Assembly (NCBI GenBank): GCA_964035795.1
Contig: OZ038322.1
Span: 24,014,359-24,078,358 of the forward strand
Source: Pterobdella sp. o SKG-2022
Taxonomy: Eukaryota; Annelida; Clitellata; Hirudinida; Piscicolidae
Direction of reading: 5' to 3'
DNA: 64,000 bases
The position numbers and the translations under genes were made by a program. The first letter of the stretch is position 1. Every line of letters begins with the position of its first letter. Of this stretch, positions 11,171-21,674 are shown in pieces. The notes beneath the pieces were generated by a model, which ran no database searches, had not been told where the DNA came from, and worked only from the letters and a program-made list of their open reading frames with translations.

Positions 11171-12564
11171 ATGGCTACAGTTTTCTCTATCGATAACATA
11201 GGTTTTCCAAAAGCCATAGATGTAGAAAAGGATCCCAGGTAGACTTTCAACCATAATACTTCACAGCTGTTTAATGTGGCATTACTTTTATTTCTTTAAC
11301 CTGTTTTCTACCGCTTAAAGTGTAACATTATGAGTAACATAGTAGCAAAAGTCGTTCATTTTATTTCCTCTTGGTGTTATTGACTAACTTCACATTTTTC
11401 CACCAATAACGAAAATTTTAAAATAAATATTAACAACAAAAACCTTTCAAAGATGCCCCATCGATCCATGCTGGAAACCTTATCCTCCAGAGAACTACCT
11501 CTCAGGAGATGGTATGTCAAAGATCTGGACAGGCAAAATGTATTACAACCCCAAAGATCTGAGTTGGCAAAAAGAACACGAAAGAAGAGCGCTACCTAGA
11601 GAAAGAATTTCCGGCCAGGTTTTATAATTTATGTTTATGAAAACTAAGCATGGAATCGAGATATGTGGGAATGGCTTTGAATCATCGAGATAAAAACAGT
11701 TCATTAAAAATGATTTCTAATATCGATAAGTTTAGCCTTATCATAAACGTTAACAAAAGAAAATTAATTTTTTTTGCTAACTTTTTTCCCTAATTGATGT
11801 TTTCTATTGCAAAATATTAAAGAAAAATACGTACGATGTCTCTGAAAAAGCTTCATTAATTATGTTAAACTCTTAAATCTAGTTGACGTTTGAGAATGAA
11901 GACTTGTGGAGAAAATGGCAAAAAAAGAGAGATGTTCCCAACAGCAAACATTGCGGAGGGCTTGGTAAAAACATTAACCACAACATTATATACAAATTTT
12001 TGAAACACGCGTTATTCATGTATCCAAAGGCTACAGAATGTGTGACATCCCTGGATTGAAGCTGAACGGCCATGCATTTTCCCCTTTCAACCTCTATCGT
12101 GCAGGTGCCCAGCCCCTCAACCCAAGAGATAACCTGGACCCTCTTCCACCCAGAGACGATCCAAACTTTCCCGTTGCCAAGAGAACTCCATTAGGTTTTA
12201 TTTCTTGAGTTACAATCATGTTTTATGGTTTTATAATATTTTGTTCAATCGGTCATAAGTCATGAGTATTATAATTTCTTTTATATCGCTCACAGTTATC
12301 TAAGTTTAAAGATTACTACAGTTCAAAATTATTCAAAACTATAATCTCATTAGAAGACTATAACTTTTAAAACAATTGAAAAAAATTGATACATGATGTC
12401 TCTGAAGAAATATAACTTAACCTTTCTTACAACCATAATTTCCCCAAGGGTTTTATGGATATTACCACAACGAGCTGGACATACACAATAACGGAGGTTT
12501 CCGTTTAACAAGGAGAATTCCTTCGGACCCGTGTGCTTGTAAAGGATCTGTTCTCATGTATTGA
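11171..12564 (+). CDS. Unrecognised conserved-looking 198-aa protein
   Basis: Five exons: 11171-11238, 11453-11618, 11883-11964, 12030-12194, 12449-12564, all GT-AG and phase-consistent. I do not recognise the family. The protein is soluble, without signal peptide or membrane span, and is rich in Pro, Trp, Tyr and Arg. It has segments such as CPIDPCWKPYPPENYLSGDG, WRKWQKKRDVPN, NPRDNLDPLPPRDDPNFP, and a C-terminal FYGYYHNELDIHNNGGFRL. This compact, aromatic- and proline-rich style without globular repeats is typical of ciliary/flagellar microtubule inner proteins. That is only an analogy, and no specific homologue is claimed. A repeat carrying TGTCTCTGAAAAA lies in its intron at 11833 and another at 12391. 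Confidence 0.72.
11712..11850 (+). repeat. Dispersed repeat: CGATAAG..CCTTATCATAAA with TGTCTCTGAAAAA
   Basis: An intronic segment with ATATCGATAAGTTTAGCC, CTTATCATAAAC and, about 110 bp later, GATGTCTCTGAAAAAGCTTC. The same two modules occur at 29290-29545 (PIK3C3 intron) and 36340-36480 (CIMAP1-like intron, partly inverted). No coding capacity is seen. Confidence 0.5.
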
Positions 12565-13081
12565 ATTTAAACAAGATTAAAGCAGACACGAACAGTTAAA
12601 CTTTAATAAATTAGCATATTAATTAAAAACTAGAAGAAAATTGAATTATTTATACATTAAAATTAAACTCCTTTACTTAAATAATTTCCTGTATTAAATC
12701 ATAAGGCGGGTAGAAGCTCATGTTCTTATTTGTTTTTGTGTTCTGAAAGCTTTTTTTGACTATAATGTTTGTAGTTATGGTTTAAATTTTGATATTTATA
12801 CTTTACATTGAATTTTTAAAAATTTTGCTAATTAAAATTTTTAGTGATTTGTGTACTGAAGTGTACAGGTTTCAGTCGCATAGGAATGCTATTTGTGACT
12901 TATTTAAAAATTTAGATACTACTGTTTAGAAGGATAGAACATCTCGTTTTGGAACTTAAAAAATTATTTTGATGACAACTTCAATGTTTCAAATAAATTT
13001 CAAAGTTGTTCAATTAACTTATGGAATCATTGTTATAATTTATCGAACCCAAAAATATAGAAATTGATTTGAGTACTTCTC

Positions 13082-13130
13082 AACCGCATAGCCCAAGTGG
13101 TAGAGCCCAAGATACAGGGTTCGACTTCTG
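13082..13130 (+). repeat. tRNA-like SINE head (box A and box B)
   Basis: TAGCCCAAGTGG at 13089-13100 fits the RNA polymerase III box A, and GGTTCGACTTC at 13118-13128 fits box B. Their starts are 29 bp apart, about 15 less than in a tRNA, so the anticodon arm is missing or reduced and no acceptor stem closes. This looks like a decayed tRNA-derived SINE head rather than a working tRNA gene. Confidence 0.4.
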
Positions 13131-13424
13131 GGCTGACAACATCTGTTTCACGGTGTGTTCGATATAATGTTATTTTTAGCAAGCATTTTTATCAAAGAAG
13201 ATATGATCATCTCATTTTACATTTTTCTCATTATTTAGGCATATACACCACTGACTCAGTCAGCTGTATTCCCCCACCTTCAGGAAAAAACTCTGCGATG
13301 TTGAGATCTTTTGATAATTTTTCGTCTTCGAACATTCTTTGTTTTTTGAATATTTATTCACAAAATTAACAAAGCAAGTAGATAAATAGCGTTTTATACA
13401 TTTAAATACCAGAACTATTTGTGA

Positions 13425-13572
13425 ATCATAAAAACACGAGAATATTTGAATTTTTTATTTTGGCAAAGCTTTTCAATCAGAGCAGCTAGTATCCAGAAAA
13501 CGCGAGTAGTTTAATTGACGTTTCGGCTCGTTAGAGCCTCGCCTTTTCAATATAATCTGGCCATCATCAAGT
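13425..13572 (-). repeat. Penelope-like / hammerhead-like repeat
   Basis: Minus strand order: CTTGATGATGGCC, a stretch, GAGCCGAAACGTC, then about 50 bases on, TTGAAAAGCTTTGCC and a tail with TCAAATATTCTCGTG and TTTTTATGATTCA. GGC and GCC can form a stem between GATGA and GAAA, the order of a hammerhead core. The tail is shared almost word for word with 63140-63215. I know similar GATGATGGCC..GGCCGAAACG pieces from Penelope-like elements in animals; that assignment is from memory. Confidence 0.6.
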
Positions 13573-13740
13573 AATAAATTTTTATTAAATATGAACTATT
13601 TCATTTTATTAAATATGAACTGTTTAATAAAAATTCAAAAATTATATATAAATTATTCAACTTTTTACTTAAAAAAATTTGCTTCAACTTTTTGGAGTTT
13701 TATCATTTTTATTAATATTTATTCAAACTCTAATTAGTGT

Positions 13741-14731
13741 TGAAAGTCAGAAATAATGTCCATGCCCAAAACATTGCATTTGCTGATGATGTTGTTGTTG
13801 TTGAGCGCCAGCTTCCAAAGACTCTTCCGACACTCTTTGGAGCGAGTACCGAAAGAAACTTGCAGCTTCGAGTTGTTTGTGACTTTTGGTGAGCTGCGAT
13901 AAAAATGATGGATGAATTCTCGAAATGCTTTGTGGTTGGAAGCTGACGTGGTTTAGAACCTCTTCGAAACTCCTGTTGGAGTACACATCCGGCACCACGA
14001 GAATGTGGGTTCTTCCGCCGGGCTGCTGATGATGTTGATTTCATTAGCAAAGATGACGTCAACCTAAATATAGTGGAAAAAATATTGGATAAGTGGAAGC
14101 TAAAACTGAATCCCACGAAAACGGAGACTCAAAATCGGATCAGACAACGAGTGGAAAAATGCGAAAAAACTGGGCATGCTACTCGATACAAAGCAAGAGT
14201 GGAAAAAGCGAAAGCAGCCAACAACAACGGCAATGCTCAAGCTAAAAAAAATATGGAACTCGAGCATAACAAGAAATAAAAAGTTAAGAATCTACAAAGC
14301 TTACGTCCAAAGCATCATGCTTTTTGGTTGTAGCACGTGGGCAATGGACAAGGGGATAATTAGATCGGTGCACAGTTTTAACCGAAAAATGGTGCGGTAT
14401 GTATGTGGGGTTTTCTGGCCAAACCGCATGAAAACAGAAACCGTGAATGCCCTGATTGTACCAGCCTCTCAAATCTTGACAAGGCAACGCTGGCAAATGT
14501 TAGGCCATATTCTGCGCATGGATGATCTGGTTCCAGCTAAACAATCCACCATCAATTGCCTCAAGAAAAAAAAACGCAAAGCGTGGAAGACCTAACACCA
14601 GCCTTCTCACAACGATCAAACACGATCTAAAAGCCCACGAACTAAACATAGATCAAGCAGTTGAACTGGCGCAAGACAGGAACCTATGGAAGCTGGAGGA
14701 AAGCCGTACACCGGGGAACGAAGATCTTTGA
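13741..14731 (+). pseudogene. Non-LTR retrotransposon reverse-transcriptase fragments (decayed)
   Basis: Plus-strand frames carry FADDVVVV at about 13770 (with NNVHAQNIA before it) and a second AADDVDFIS at about 14023. This is followed by LDKWKLKLNPTKTE and then, from 14281, LRIYKAYVQSIMLFGCSTWA, a RWQMLGHILRMDD stretch and a GRP-rich end. These are the catalytic YXDD region and the C-terminal end of LINE ORF2. Frames shift several times and stops intervene. The presence of two ADD motifs only about 250 bp apart means two overlapping fragments or an internal duplication, not one intact enzyme. Confidence 0.8.
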
Positions 14732-14862
14732 AAATATTTGAACACTCAATTTTATCTCTATTTTTGTCTCTTCGTAAACCATAATAAATAAAATAATTAG
14801 TTGCCGCGAAATTCATTATTGTATTCACTTTTACTTACTGAAGATTTTAAAATATTTGTACA

Positions 14863-17800
14863 ATGGTTAAAACGCATGTAGGCTTTATAGCTCTTCACTT
14901 GGGTTTGTTTCATCGAATATTTTTTGTTATACGTTATTTTCCATCAATATACAAACTCGTCTTCAACTTTGTTTATACGAATTTACTTTTTGAAGTTGTA
15001 ATTTTTTTCCATTTCTTAAAAATGCTTAAAAACTCTATAAAAGTTTAAATTTAATATTTCAGGAGCAGGAGACCATTCGAAAAAAAAGTCTGACGTCTAC
15101 AAAAAAATATGTCAAAAAGCCTGTTTGAAAGTATTCTATTTTATTTTTATTCGATTAACAAGAAATTGAATAAACAACATTCAGTAAAAAAATTAGTTGT
15201 GTTAATTTCAAAAATTAGGCAGTGAAGATGATAAACCAAGGAAATGAAGCCGCAGAAGTTTTAACTGAAGCTATTTCTATACTTGAGGTTGTCAATAAGT
15301 TCACAAAATTTTTTTCTAAGGTCAACAAACAAGTCTTTATTTTTTTGAAAATTTTCAAAGCTTTTTGTAAGACTTGATAAAGCAAGCTTGTCTTACAAAA
15401 AGCTTTGTGACTCTTAAAATAAATACTTTGTGTTTGTTTACTTTAAAATTTTATTGATATTAATTAAAAAACTTTTGAACCAGAAACTTATTAATTTAAT
15501 CACAAAAAAACAATGATAAATAAATGTATAAGATACATTATGATAAATAAATTTTAAAAATCGGTTAAAGAATGCCGAAGAGACCAATGCAGGAAAGGGG
15601 TCAAACTTGAATGAAGATGGGAACGTGGAAATGGATGCCAGCATAATGGAAGCATCTTTAGGCCACTATGGAGCTGTGGGAGCTATTTCAGGTTTCAATG
15701 TTTTATTAACTCATTGCAATGATGTTTAATACAGTTATTGATCCTCTATTGAGTTACTTGATAATGTAAGCTAGTCTTATGAAAAGCTTTGGGACACTTT
15801 CTTCAAATAGATGCTTTGTGTTTGTGAACCTTTAAATTTTGAAAGTTACCTAATACTTTAACAAACAAAGTATTTTTGATGTAGCAATTGAATATTTCAA
15901 AGTTATTATTTCCATAAAAATCTTTATTAAATTCTTTATCATTAAATTCTCATATAGGTGTACCAAATCCTATTCAAGTAGCTTATGACCTCATGAAATC
16001 ACAAGAGAAGGGCATATTGCCTCTAGGGAGAATGCCACCCAGGTTGTAGCATGTTTGATAAGCATTGAGTCAAATTGATATTATACAACAAAATTAATTT
16101 CTTAGAAATTTATTTTCAAATTAAAAAATATATTTAAATTTTAACGTTAAAGAAGCTAAATTAAAACTCAATAAATTAAATTTAAATAAAGTTATTTAAA
16201 AATAGCGTACATGTAAAACAATCAAATTATCAGCACATTGGTGGCGGCAGGAGCATTGAAATGGGCTGAAGATCGAGGACTTCCTACCTGTGACACCACC
16301 TCTCTCATTACCAGTGATCTTTGTTCTATTCAATACTTTAGATTTGAATTCGTTTTTAGAGCTTTTTTAGTTCCAACTTTCAAATTATAAATTAAGCTAG
16401 AACTTCAACATTGTAAAAAAAGAATCATCATTCATTGTCTTCATAATTCAATTCTACGGGTTTTGATTTCTTGACATAATATATATGAGTACACTTGGAT
16501 ACTCAAGTAGTATTAAATACAAGTATTCAGGGATATTTCATAAATCAGACCTTATATTTAGCTTTGAGCAAATTCAGGCATAAATTTATATTTACCCCTA
16601 GATATGACAATAAAATATTCTATTTGAATGTATCCTGGTTAAGCTTACACTTACCCATGAAGGCAGATCTTTGAAGACGTACCATCGAAGCAAACAGAAA
16701 TATGAGATGGCTTTGAAAGCTCAAAAAAGAACTGAAAGCCAACGTCTCTTTAATCTTCATATAGGTGATCGTTGTACCAAAGAGGGAGTGAATGAACGGA
16801 TCACAGATAAAGTTAAATTCAATTTAAAGTACAACAGAGACAAACGTAAAGCCGATGATAATAGTTTGACAAAGGATTTTATGAGGAAAAGGTTAAAAGT
16901 TGCAAGGAGCAAAGATGAGCTAGGTGCAGGGGGTGATTATGAAAGTATGTGTTTCTATGATGATACTGGTGCAAACTGTGAAGTAGAAAACCAACTAGGT
17001 GTAGAAGATTATGCCACTGATGTGGAAATTAAACAAGAAAGAATCCCCAATGGAGAAGCTGTGATAAATGATAGAACTGAAGGAATTAAACTATTAACTG
17101 AAACAATCAACAACAAAAAAGACCCAAAAATAACGATTAATCAAGATACAAACACAAGTGAAACAAGTATTGAAGATGATAAAATAACTGCAGAAAACAA
17201 TAATGTAGAGCTGAACGATGAACGGTTTGAAATGTTGTATGACACAGTGGGAGCTGTGGTGGTGGATGCTTTTGGGAAGCTCGTGGCAGGAGTGTCGAGT
17301 GGGGGAATCATTCTCAAACATCCCGGTCGACTGGGACAGGTGAAGAATCGCAAATTTTGACATTTTTTTTAAGATTATATATTAAAAATATGTGTTTTTA
17401 TTGGGGAATTCTAATTTCTGAGAGCATTTTGGTCATAATTACTTGTCTCAAGGGTTTCAACTCTGGTTGGAAACACCCTCAGACATGTGCATGTTATTTT
17501 TGGGATGGTTTAGTGGTATTATTAAGTTGTTTTTTGAAAAATAACAGCGTATGAATACCTACAATTTACTGTGTTTGTCAATTCGTAGATTCGTGTTTGA
17601 GAAGTTTATTGGTTTCCATGGCGTTGAAGAAATATTTTGGAAAATAATAATAACCTGATAATATGAAGATATTTTAATTGTCACGTTGGTGAATTCTGAA
17701 ACAAAACTGACAGGCAGCAATGTATGGGTGTGGTTGCTGGGCCAGGAAGTTAACAAGAGGGCAAGGCAAGAATATATCTGTTGGAGTCTCTACTACGGGT

Positions 17801-19232
17801 TTAATCTAATTATTTATTCACAAACATTTGCTTATGGGAATTGATAGTTATATTGTTTTTACTTATTGCCGTCATACAAGCGTGTTAGGTTGAATAAGCT
17901 AGACGAAATTTTTTCAAAAAAATTATTTTAGTGTGACAATGCATTTAACTTCAAAATTAAGCTTATGATGCTGAGAAGATAGCATTACGCAGTGAGTTTT
18001 CAGGCTTGTGCCTAATTGAAGCAACAATTTGAACTATCCAAGCAATCAACCACTTATGACTGAGAATTTTTTATATCACATGTTTCCGTAAAATACAATT
18101 TGAAGCTCAGATTTTGCTCTGCTATAACTTATTCTAAAGATTAATCTGGTTTTGAATGCTCAGTTTAACATTGCATCTGTCTTTGTTCCAAACGTCGATT
18201 CTTGTTACATTTGGAATGGATATATGCATAGCTCATGATGACCACATTACTGATACAGGTTGTGGTGAACAATTGACAAGAGTATTCATGGCGAAGACTT
18301 TGGCGGAGTGTGTTGTCAAAGACAAGGATAGATCTCCAAAGCTTTTTGACAACTTTTACCAAAAGTTTATGGGTGAGTGCAAATTTATACAATTGAAAAG
18401 TGCATATATTACTCAATCTTAATATATAAAACTACGTTATGGATCAATTTGCTATATAAATAAATAAATAAATAGAAAACTTTAAAATTAAAATTAGGAT
18501 TTATAATCTATTTTAATAAGAAATATTTTTTTGGCAATTTAAAATTTTAATGATTGAAGCACGCATTCAACTTGTACCTACTCATCTATTAAAACATGAT
18601 AGATTTTTAAAAGGCTTCTAAAAACTCAATTATTCAAGTCAATTTTTATTTGACCAAATCTATTTTTATTTTGTTTTATTGTTGTATTAGGAGTAGTTTA
18701 TATTCTTTTCTATATGAACCTTATTTGTCTCTGGTGATACAAAAATGTATATTGTTGTTATTCAGCTTCAGTTATTTTGGATGGTGAAACTGATGCGATG
18801 GGCGGGTCATTGCTGCTTGAATCAGGTGCCGACCATGCACACTTACGTTGGGCCTTTACAACTCCTAGTATGATTGTAGCCGCTATGCCCGCTGATGCCT
18901 CACAACCAGATGTAATTTTTCTAGTATTTTTGAGATATTTTTTGATACTATACCGTTTCAATGAAATATTAGATATTTCTTTTTTTTCATTGTTTTAAAA
19001 ATTATTTTAAATAGTACTATTTAGATATTCTGTAAGTTATTTAACGTCTGAAAAATTTAAGGTGTTCATTGATAGACTCGACTCTTGTGTTGGAGATTCA
19101 TACAGTACAAATAGTCGAGTTTATGAATTAAAATTGAAGAATGGTGAAAATAAAGATCAAGAAAACGGAACAATTGATGAAGAAAAAGAGGATGAGGATG
19201 AAGATGAAGAAATAAAGCATAAATTAACCTAA
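14863..19232 (+). CDS. TASP1: Taspase-1, threonine aspartase
   Basis: Eleven exons: 14863-14902, 15063-15130, 15219-15287, 15571-15691, 15958-16042, 16234-16313, 16663-17339, 17714-17798, 18259-18372, 18766-18911, 19062-19232; 551 aa. Taspase-1 is an N-terminal-nucleophile hydrolase of the asparaginase-2 family that self-cleaves and then cuts nuclear regulators such as MLL and TFIIA after Asp. Family marks: GFIALHLGAGDHS, TNAGKGSNLN, DASIMEASLGHYGAVGA, and the self-cleavage/nucleophile site YDTVGAVVVD with Thr at about residue 349, then SSGGIILKHPGRLGQ and TTGCGEQLTR. The nucleophile and flanking Asp are intact. Odd: the loop before the nucleophile is about 115 residues longer than in human (Thr234), Lys-rich first and acidic later. 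The protein ends in an acidic tail. The exon 7 acceptor at 16663 was chosen to keep GT-AG; 16667 is the alternative. Confidence 0.92.
15370..15445 (+). repeat. Hammerhead-like repeat copy 1 in TASP1 intron 3
   Basis: CTTGATAAAGCAAGC, then TTGTCTTACAAAAAGCTTTG, then a tail with AAATAAATACTTTGTGTTTG. It is related to 15750-15835 and, inverted, to 8340-8408. The presumed core is more diverged here (ACAAAAAGC instead of GAAAAGC). Confidence 0.6.
15750..15835 (+). repeat. Hammerhead-like repeat copy 2 in TASP1 intron 4
   Basis: ACTTGATAATGTAAGCTAG, TCTTATGAAAAGCTTTGGG, then AAATAGATGCTTTGTGTTTG. The core is nearly identical to the complement of 8340-8408. Two copies in adjacent TASP1 introns in the same orientation suggest local duplication or repeated insertion. 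Confidence 0.65.
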
Positions 19233-19271
19233 ATTGAAGTAAATTACATCAAACATTCTTATTAACTGGAA

Positions 19272-19325
19272 TATAGTAAGCTTTTCGGTATGCTACGGAT
19301 ATCATCATCCTCATCAGGTGGTTGA
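19272..19325 (-). repeat. Hammerhead-like repeat (best core match)
   Basis: Minus strand: CACCTGATGAGGATGATG, then ATATCCGTAGCATACC, then GAAAAGCTTACTATATTCC. CTGATGA is followed by GG, a variable stretch, CC and GAAA, matching the canonical order of a hammerhead catalytic core with G10.1-C11.1 closing stem II. It lies 40 bp downstream of the TASP1 stop codon, so it may fall within the 3' UTR in antisense. Confidence 0.6.
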
Positions 19326-19584
19326 CTTAAACTAAAAGACACCGTGACAACAGCCATAAATGCAATACAACATCCAAAATGTACAAAATAAAATAACTAA
19401 TTATATAAAATAAATAGTTAATTAAATGAAATAAATAAGTAATAAAATAAATAAATAATTCAAAAAAAACAAATGAGTGAATTTTTAGATAATTAAGTAA
19501 ATGAAAAACCCCATGAAGCTATGTGAAGAATTAAGTATTTTAATAGAAAAAGTGAAATAAATAAAATAATCAATCATCATCATT

Positions 19585-19790
19585 CTATTTAGAGCCCACT
19601 TTTCTCAGCAGAGGGTAGGGCTTTTTTGAAAACAGTTCTCTTCCACGTAAGGCGGTCGTGTGGGTCGATTTCCGTCAAATTGAGCTTTGCACGATCCTTC
19701 TTCAGCAACTCTTCCCATGTCATCTTTGGCCTACCGGGCCACTTAACACCAATCACTTTGAAATCAGATGAAATAAAATTAAACAACGCA
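19585..19790 (-). pseudogene. LINE ORF2 C-terminal fragment
   Basis: Minus-strand frame with WPGRPKMTWEELLKKD and DPHDRLTWKR, the GRP-x-TW and DR-x-W pattern found at the extreme C-terminus of non-LTR retrotransposon ORF2 proteins. Only about 65 residues remain, so this is a 5'-truncated insertion. Confidence 0.7.
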
Positions 19791-20399
19791 GAAAATCAAA
19801 AAAAAACTGAATAAAATTATTGCAATGTTAAAAATAAAATATTTATAAAGGGTAAATAAGAATAAAGATCAAGTAAATCCAAAACTAAATAGAGGCAACT
19901 TTAAATGTTCACTTGGTCATTCTACAAAGGTCTCTGAGTTCCAATATAATATGCTTTCAAATTTTTTCTTTTTTTCATGTGGGTAGAGGCTTTATATAAT
20001 ACCATCTAAGTGGGAGGATGCTTGGGATTGGAAGCAAGGTGCTTGGAAGGTTCAGAGGTGCCGCTACGAGATTCACGCTCTTTCCACCTCACTACTTAGT
20101 TCCTTTCAGTTTCACTAATGTATATTTTGTGACAAGAGCACACTCCCTTGGGAATAATGTGGTGTCAGTAATGTAGTTTATCCTTAATCGGAACTAGTTA
20201 TCTGATTCTGGTTGGCATCCATGAGCAAGTTACATTAGTATATTCTTCAATTTCATCCATATACTTTTCAAGTTTATTATATTGATGTTTAACCCAGGGA
20301 GTGTCAAGATCACTTGATATTTGTGAAACCACTCTAATATAATAAGAGATTATAGAACAAATATTTTTTTTTTAAATTGTTTTTAACCTTTTTTCAAAA

Positions 20400-20935
20400 T
20401 CCTTCATTTTCCTAACCTATCTTAAACCTTCTGGCAAGCTGTTCCACAAACTTAGACCTTCAATGTCAAACCTACGCTTTCCGATACTTGGATTTAGGGA
20501 CATATAAATTGATTGAGTCCGAAGGCCTAAGCTTTCACCTTTCAGTTATTTCGGAAATAGCTATGGGCTCTTCTGATTTATATTTTGGACCATATCCTAG
20601 CCTACATTTAAATATGAGTATTTAAATTTTATAAACTACCCTATCTTTCACTTTGACCCAATGCAACTTTTTCAAAACCGGAGTTATATGTTTGTAATTA
20701 ACCTGATTGTAGTGTTGATAAGAGACTGGACTCTACAAAGCTGCTTTTTAGGTAACCCAGCTAACAATGTGTTGCAATAATCTATTCTGCTCAGAATCAT
20801 AGCAACAGCAAGGGTCTTCAACGATTTATAAAAAAGACACTTCTTAATGGACCTTATCTGCCTGAGAGCTGAGAAGCCTGCTTGCAACATTTTACTTATA
20901 TGTGAGTTCATGCTCAAGTCTCTATCCATGAAAAC
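20400..20935 (-). pseudogene. LINE reverse-transcriptase 3' fragment (CR1/Jockey-like)
   Basis: Minus strand from about 20929: MDRDLSMNSHISKMLQAGF, ALRQIRSIKKCL, LSRIDYCNTLLAGLP, and, after frame changes, RRFDIEGLSLWNSLPEGLR near 20430. The SRxDYCNxLLxGLP and LWNSLP motifs are typical of the post-catalytic region of CR1/L2/Jockey-type reverse transcriptases. Several frameshifts are present. Confidence 0.8.
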
Positions 20936-21674
20936 ACCACTTTCTGAAGGTGAAATGAAAGTAAAGAAAAGCTAAGACTTTACCTGGGTAGAACCATACA
21001 CTCAACAATAGAAAAAATTTCTTTTACTTTGATTTCCGCTCACATCACTCTGTCAGATTCAGCCTCCACTTTTATCACTTATACGTGGTTTTTATACATC
21101 ATGTCAAAACCGTAATTTTTTGGTTGGTTTCATGGGTATAAGTGTGTTAGAATTTTGGATTTGGTGAGATTCTCCAATTTTTGTCTTTTGCAGGAAAAGA
21201 AAATCGACTTTGTATTTTTCAAACTCTTGAAACAATGGCTTTTTTCGTAGCAGACGATAATCGCGCACCTTGTATTTTCCGAAAGAGATATGTCAGTGCT
21301 TTCTTTTCTCGTGTTTGGTAGCAGTATCAACAAAATCAGCATTATTATGATTTTTCGTAGATATTCCGTTAAGAAATTCCATCACAGTTTCAGCGAAATT
21401 CAAAATTATCAACTGCTAGTTTCGATAGACTCGGAAACTAAGATTATAGGTCTGGTGTTTTCAACTATTTTTGGTTTATTATGTTTTTGTACTGGATTTA
21501 AGATACTAATTCCTAACTTATAAGGTAGTTTATTTTGTATAGTTGTGTTGAAGATGTCAGTTAATTGTTCTATGGTTGTGTTATCTATTAGTTTCATTAG
21601 TTCAGCGTTTATTTTGCCAAACCCTGACGATTTGTTGTTTTTGAAATTTCTAATTGCATTTTTGACTTCATTGT

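Larger units (their letters stand above)
12565..13740. other. Gene-free region with SINE-like and dispersed repeats
   Basis: I see no coding exons. It contains the tRNA-like box A/box B pair at 13082-13130 and the hammerhead-like repeat at 13425-13572. The rest is AT-rich and featureless to me. Confidence 0.45.

Noticed and set aside
13730..14116. 128-codon minus-strand open frame
   Set aside because: Antisense shadow of the LINE reverse-transcriptase fragments, which read on the plus strand with ADD boxes.
16667..16670. Alternative TASP1 exon 7 acceptor at 16667
   Set aside because: It would need a non-GT donor at the end of exon 6 to keep frame; the acceptor at 16663 keeps GT-AG and gives the expected TSRSL sequence.
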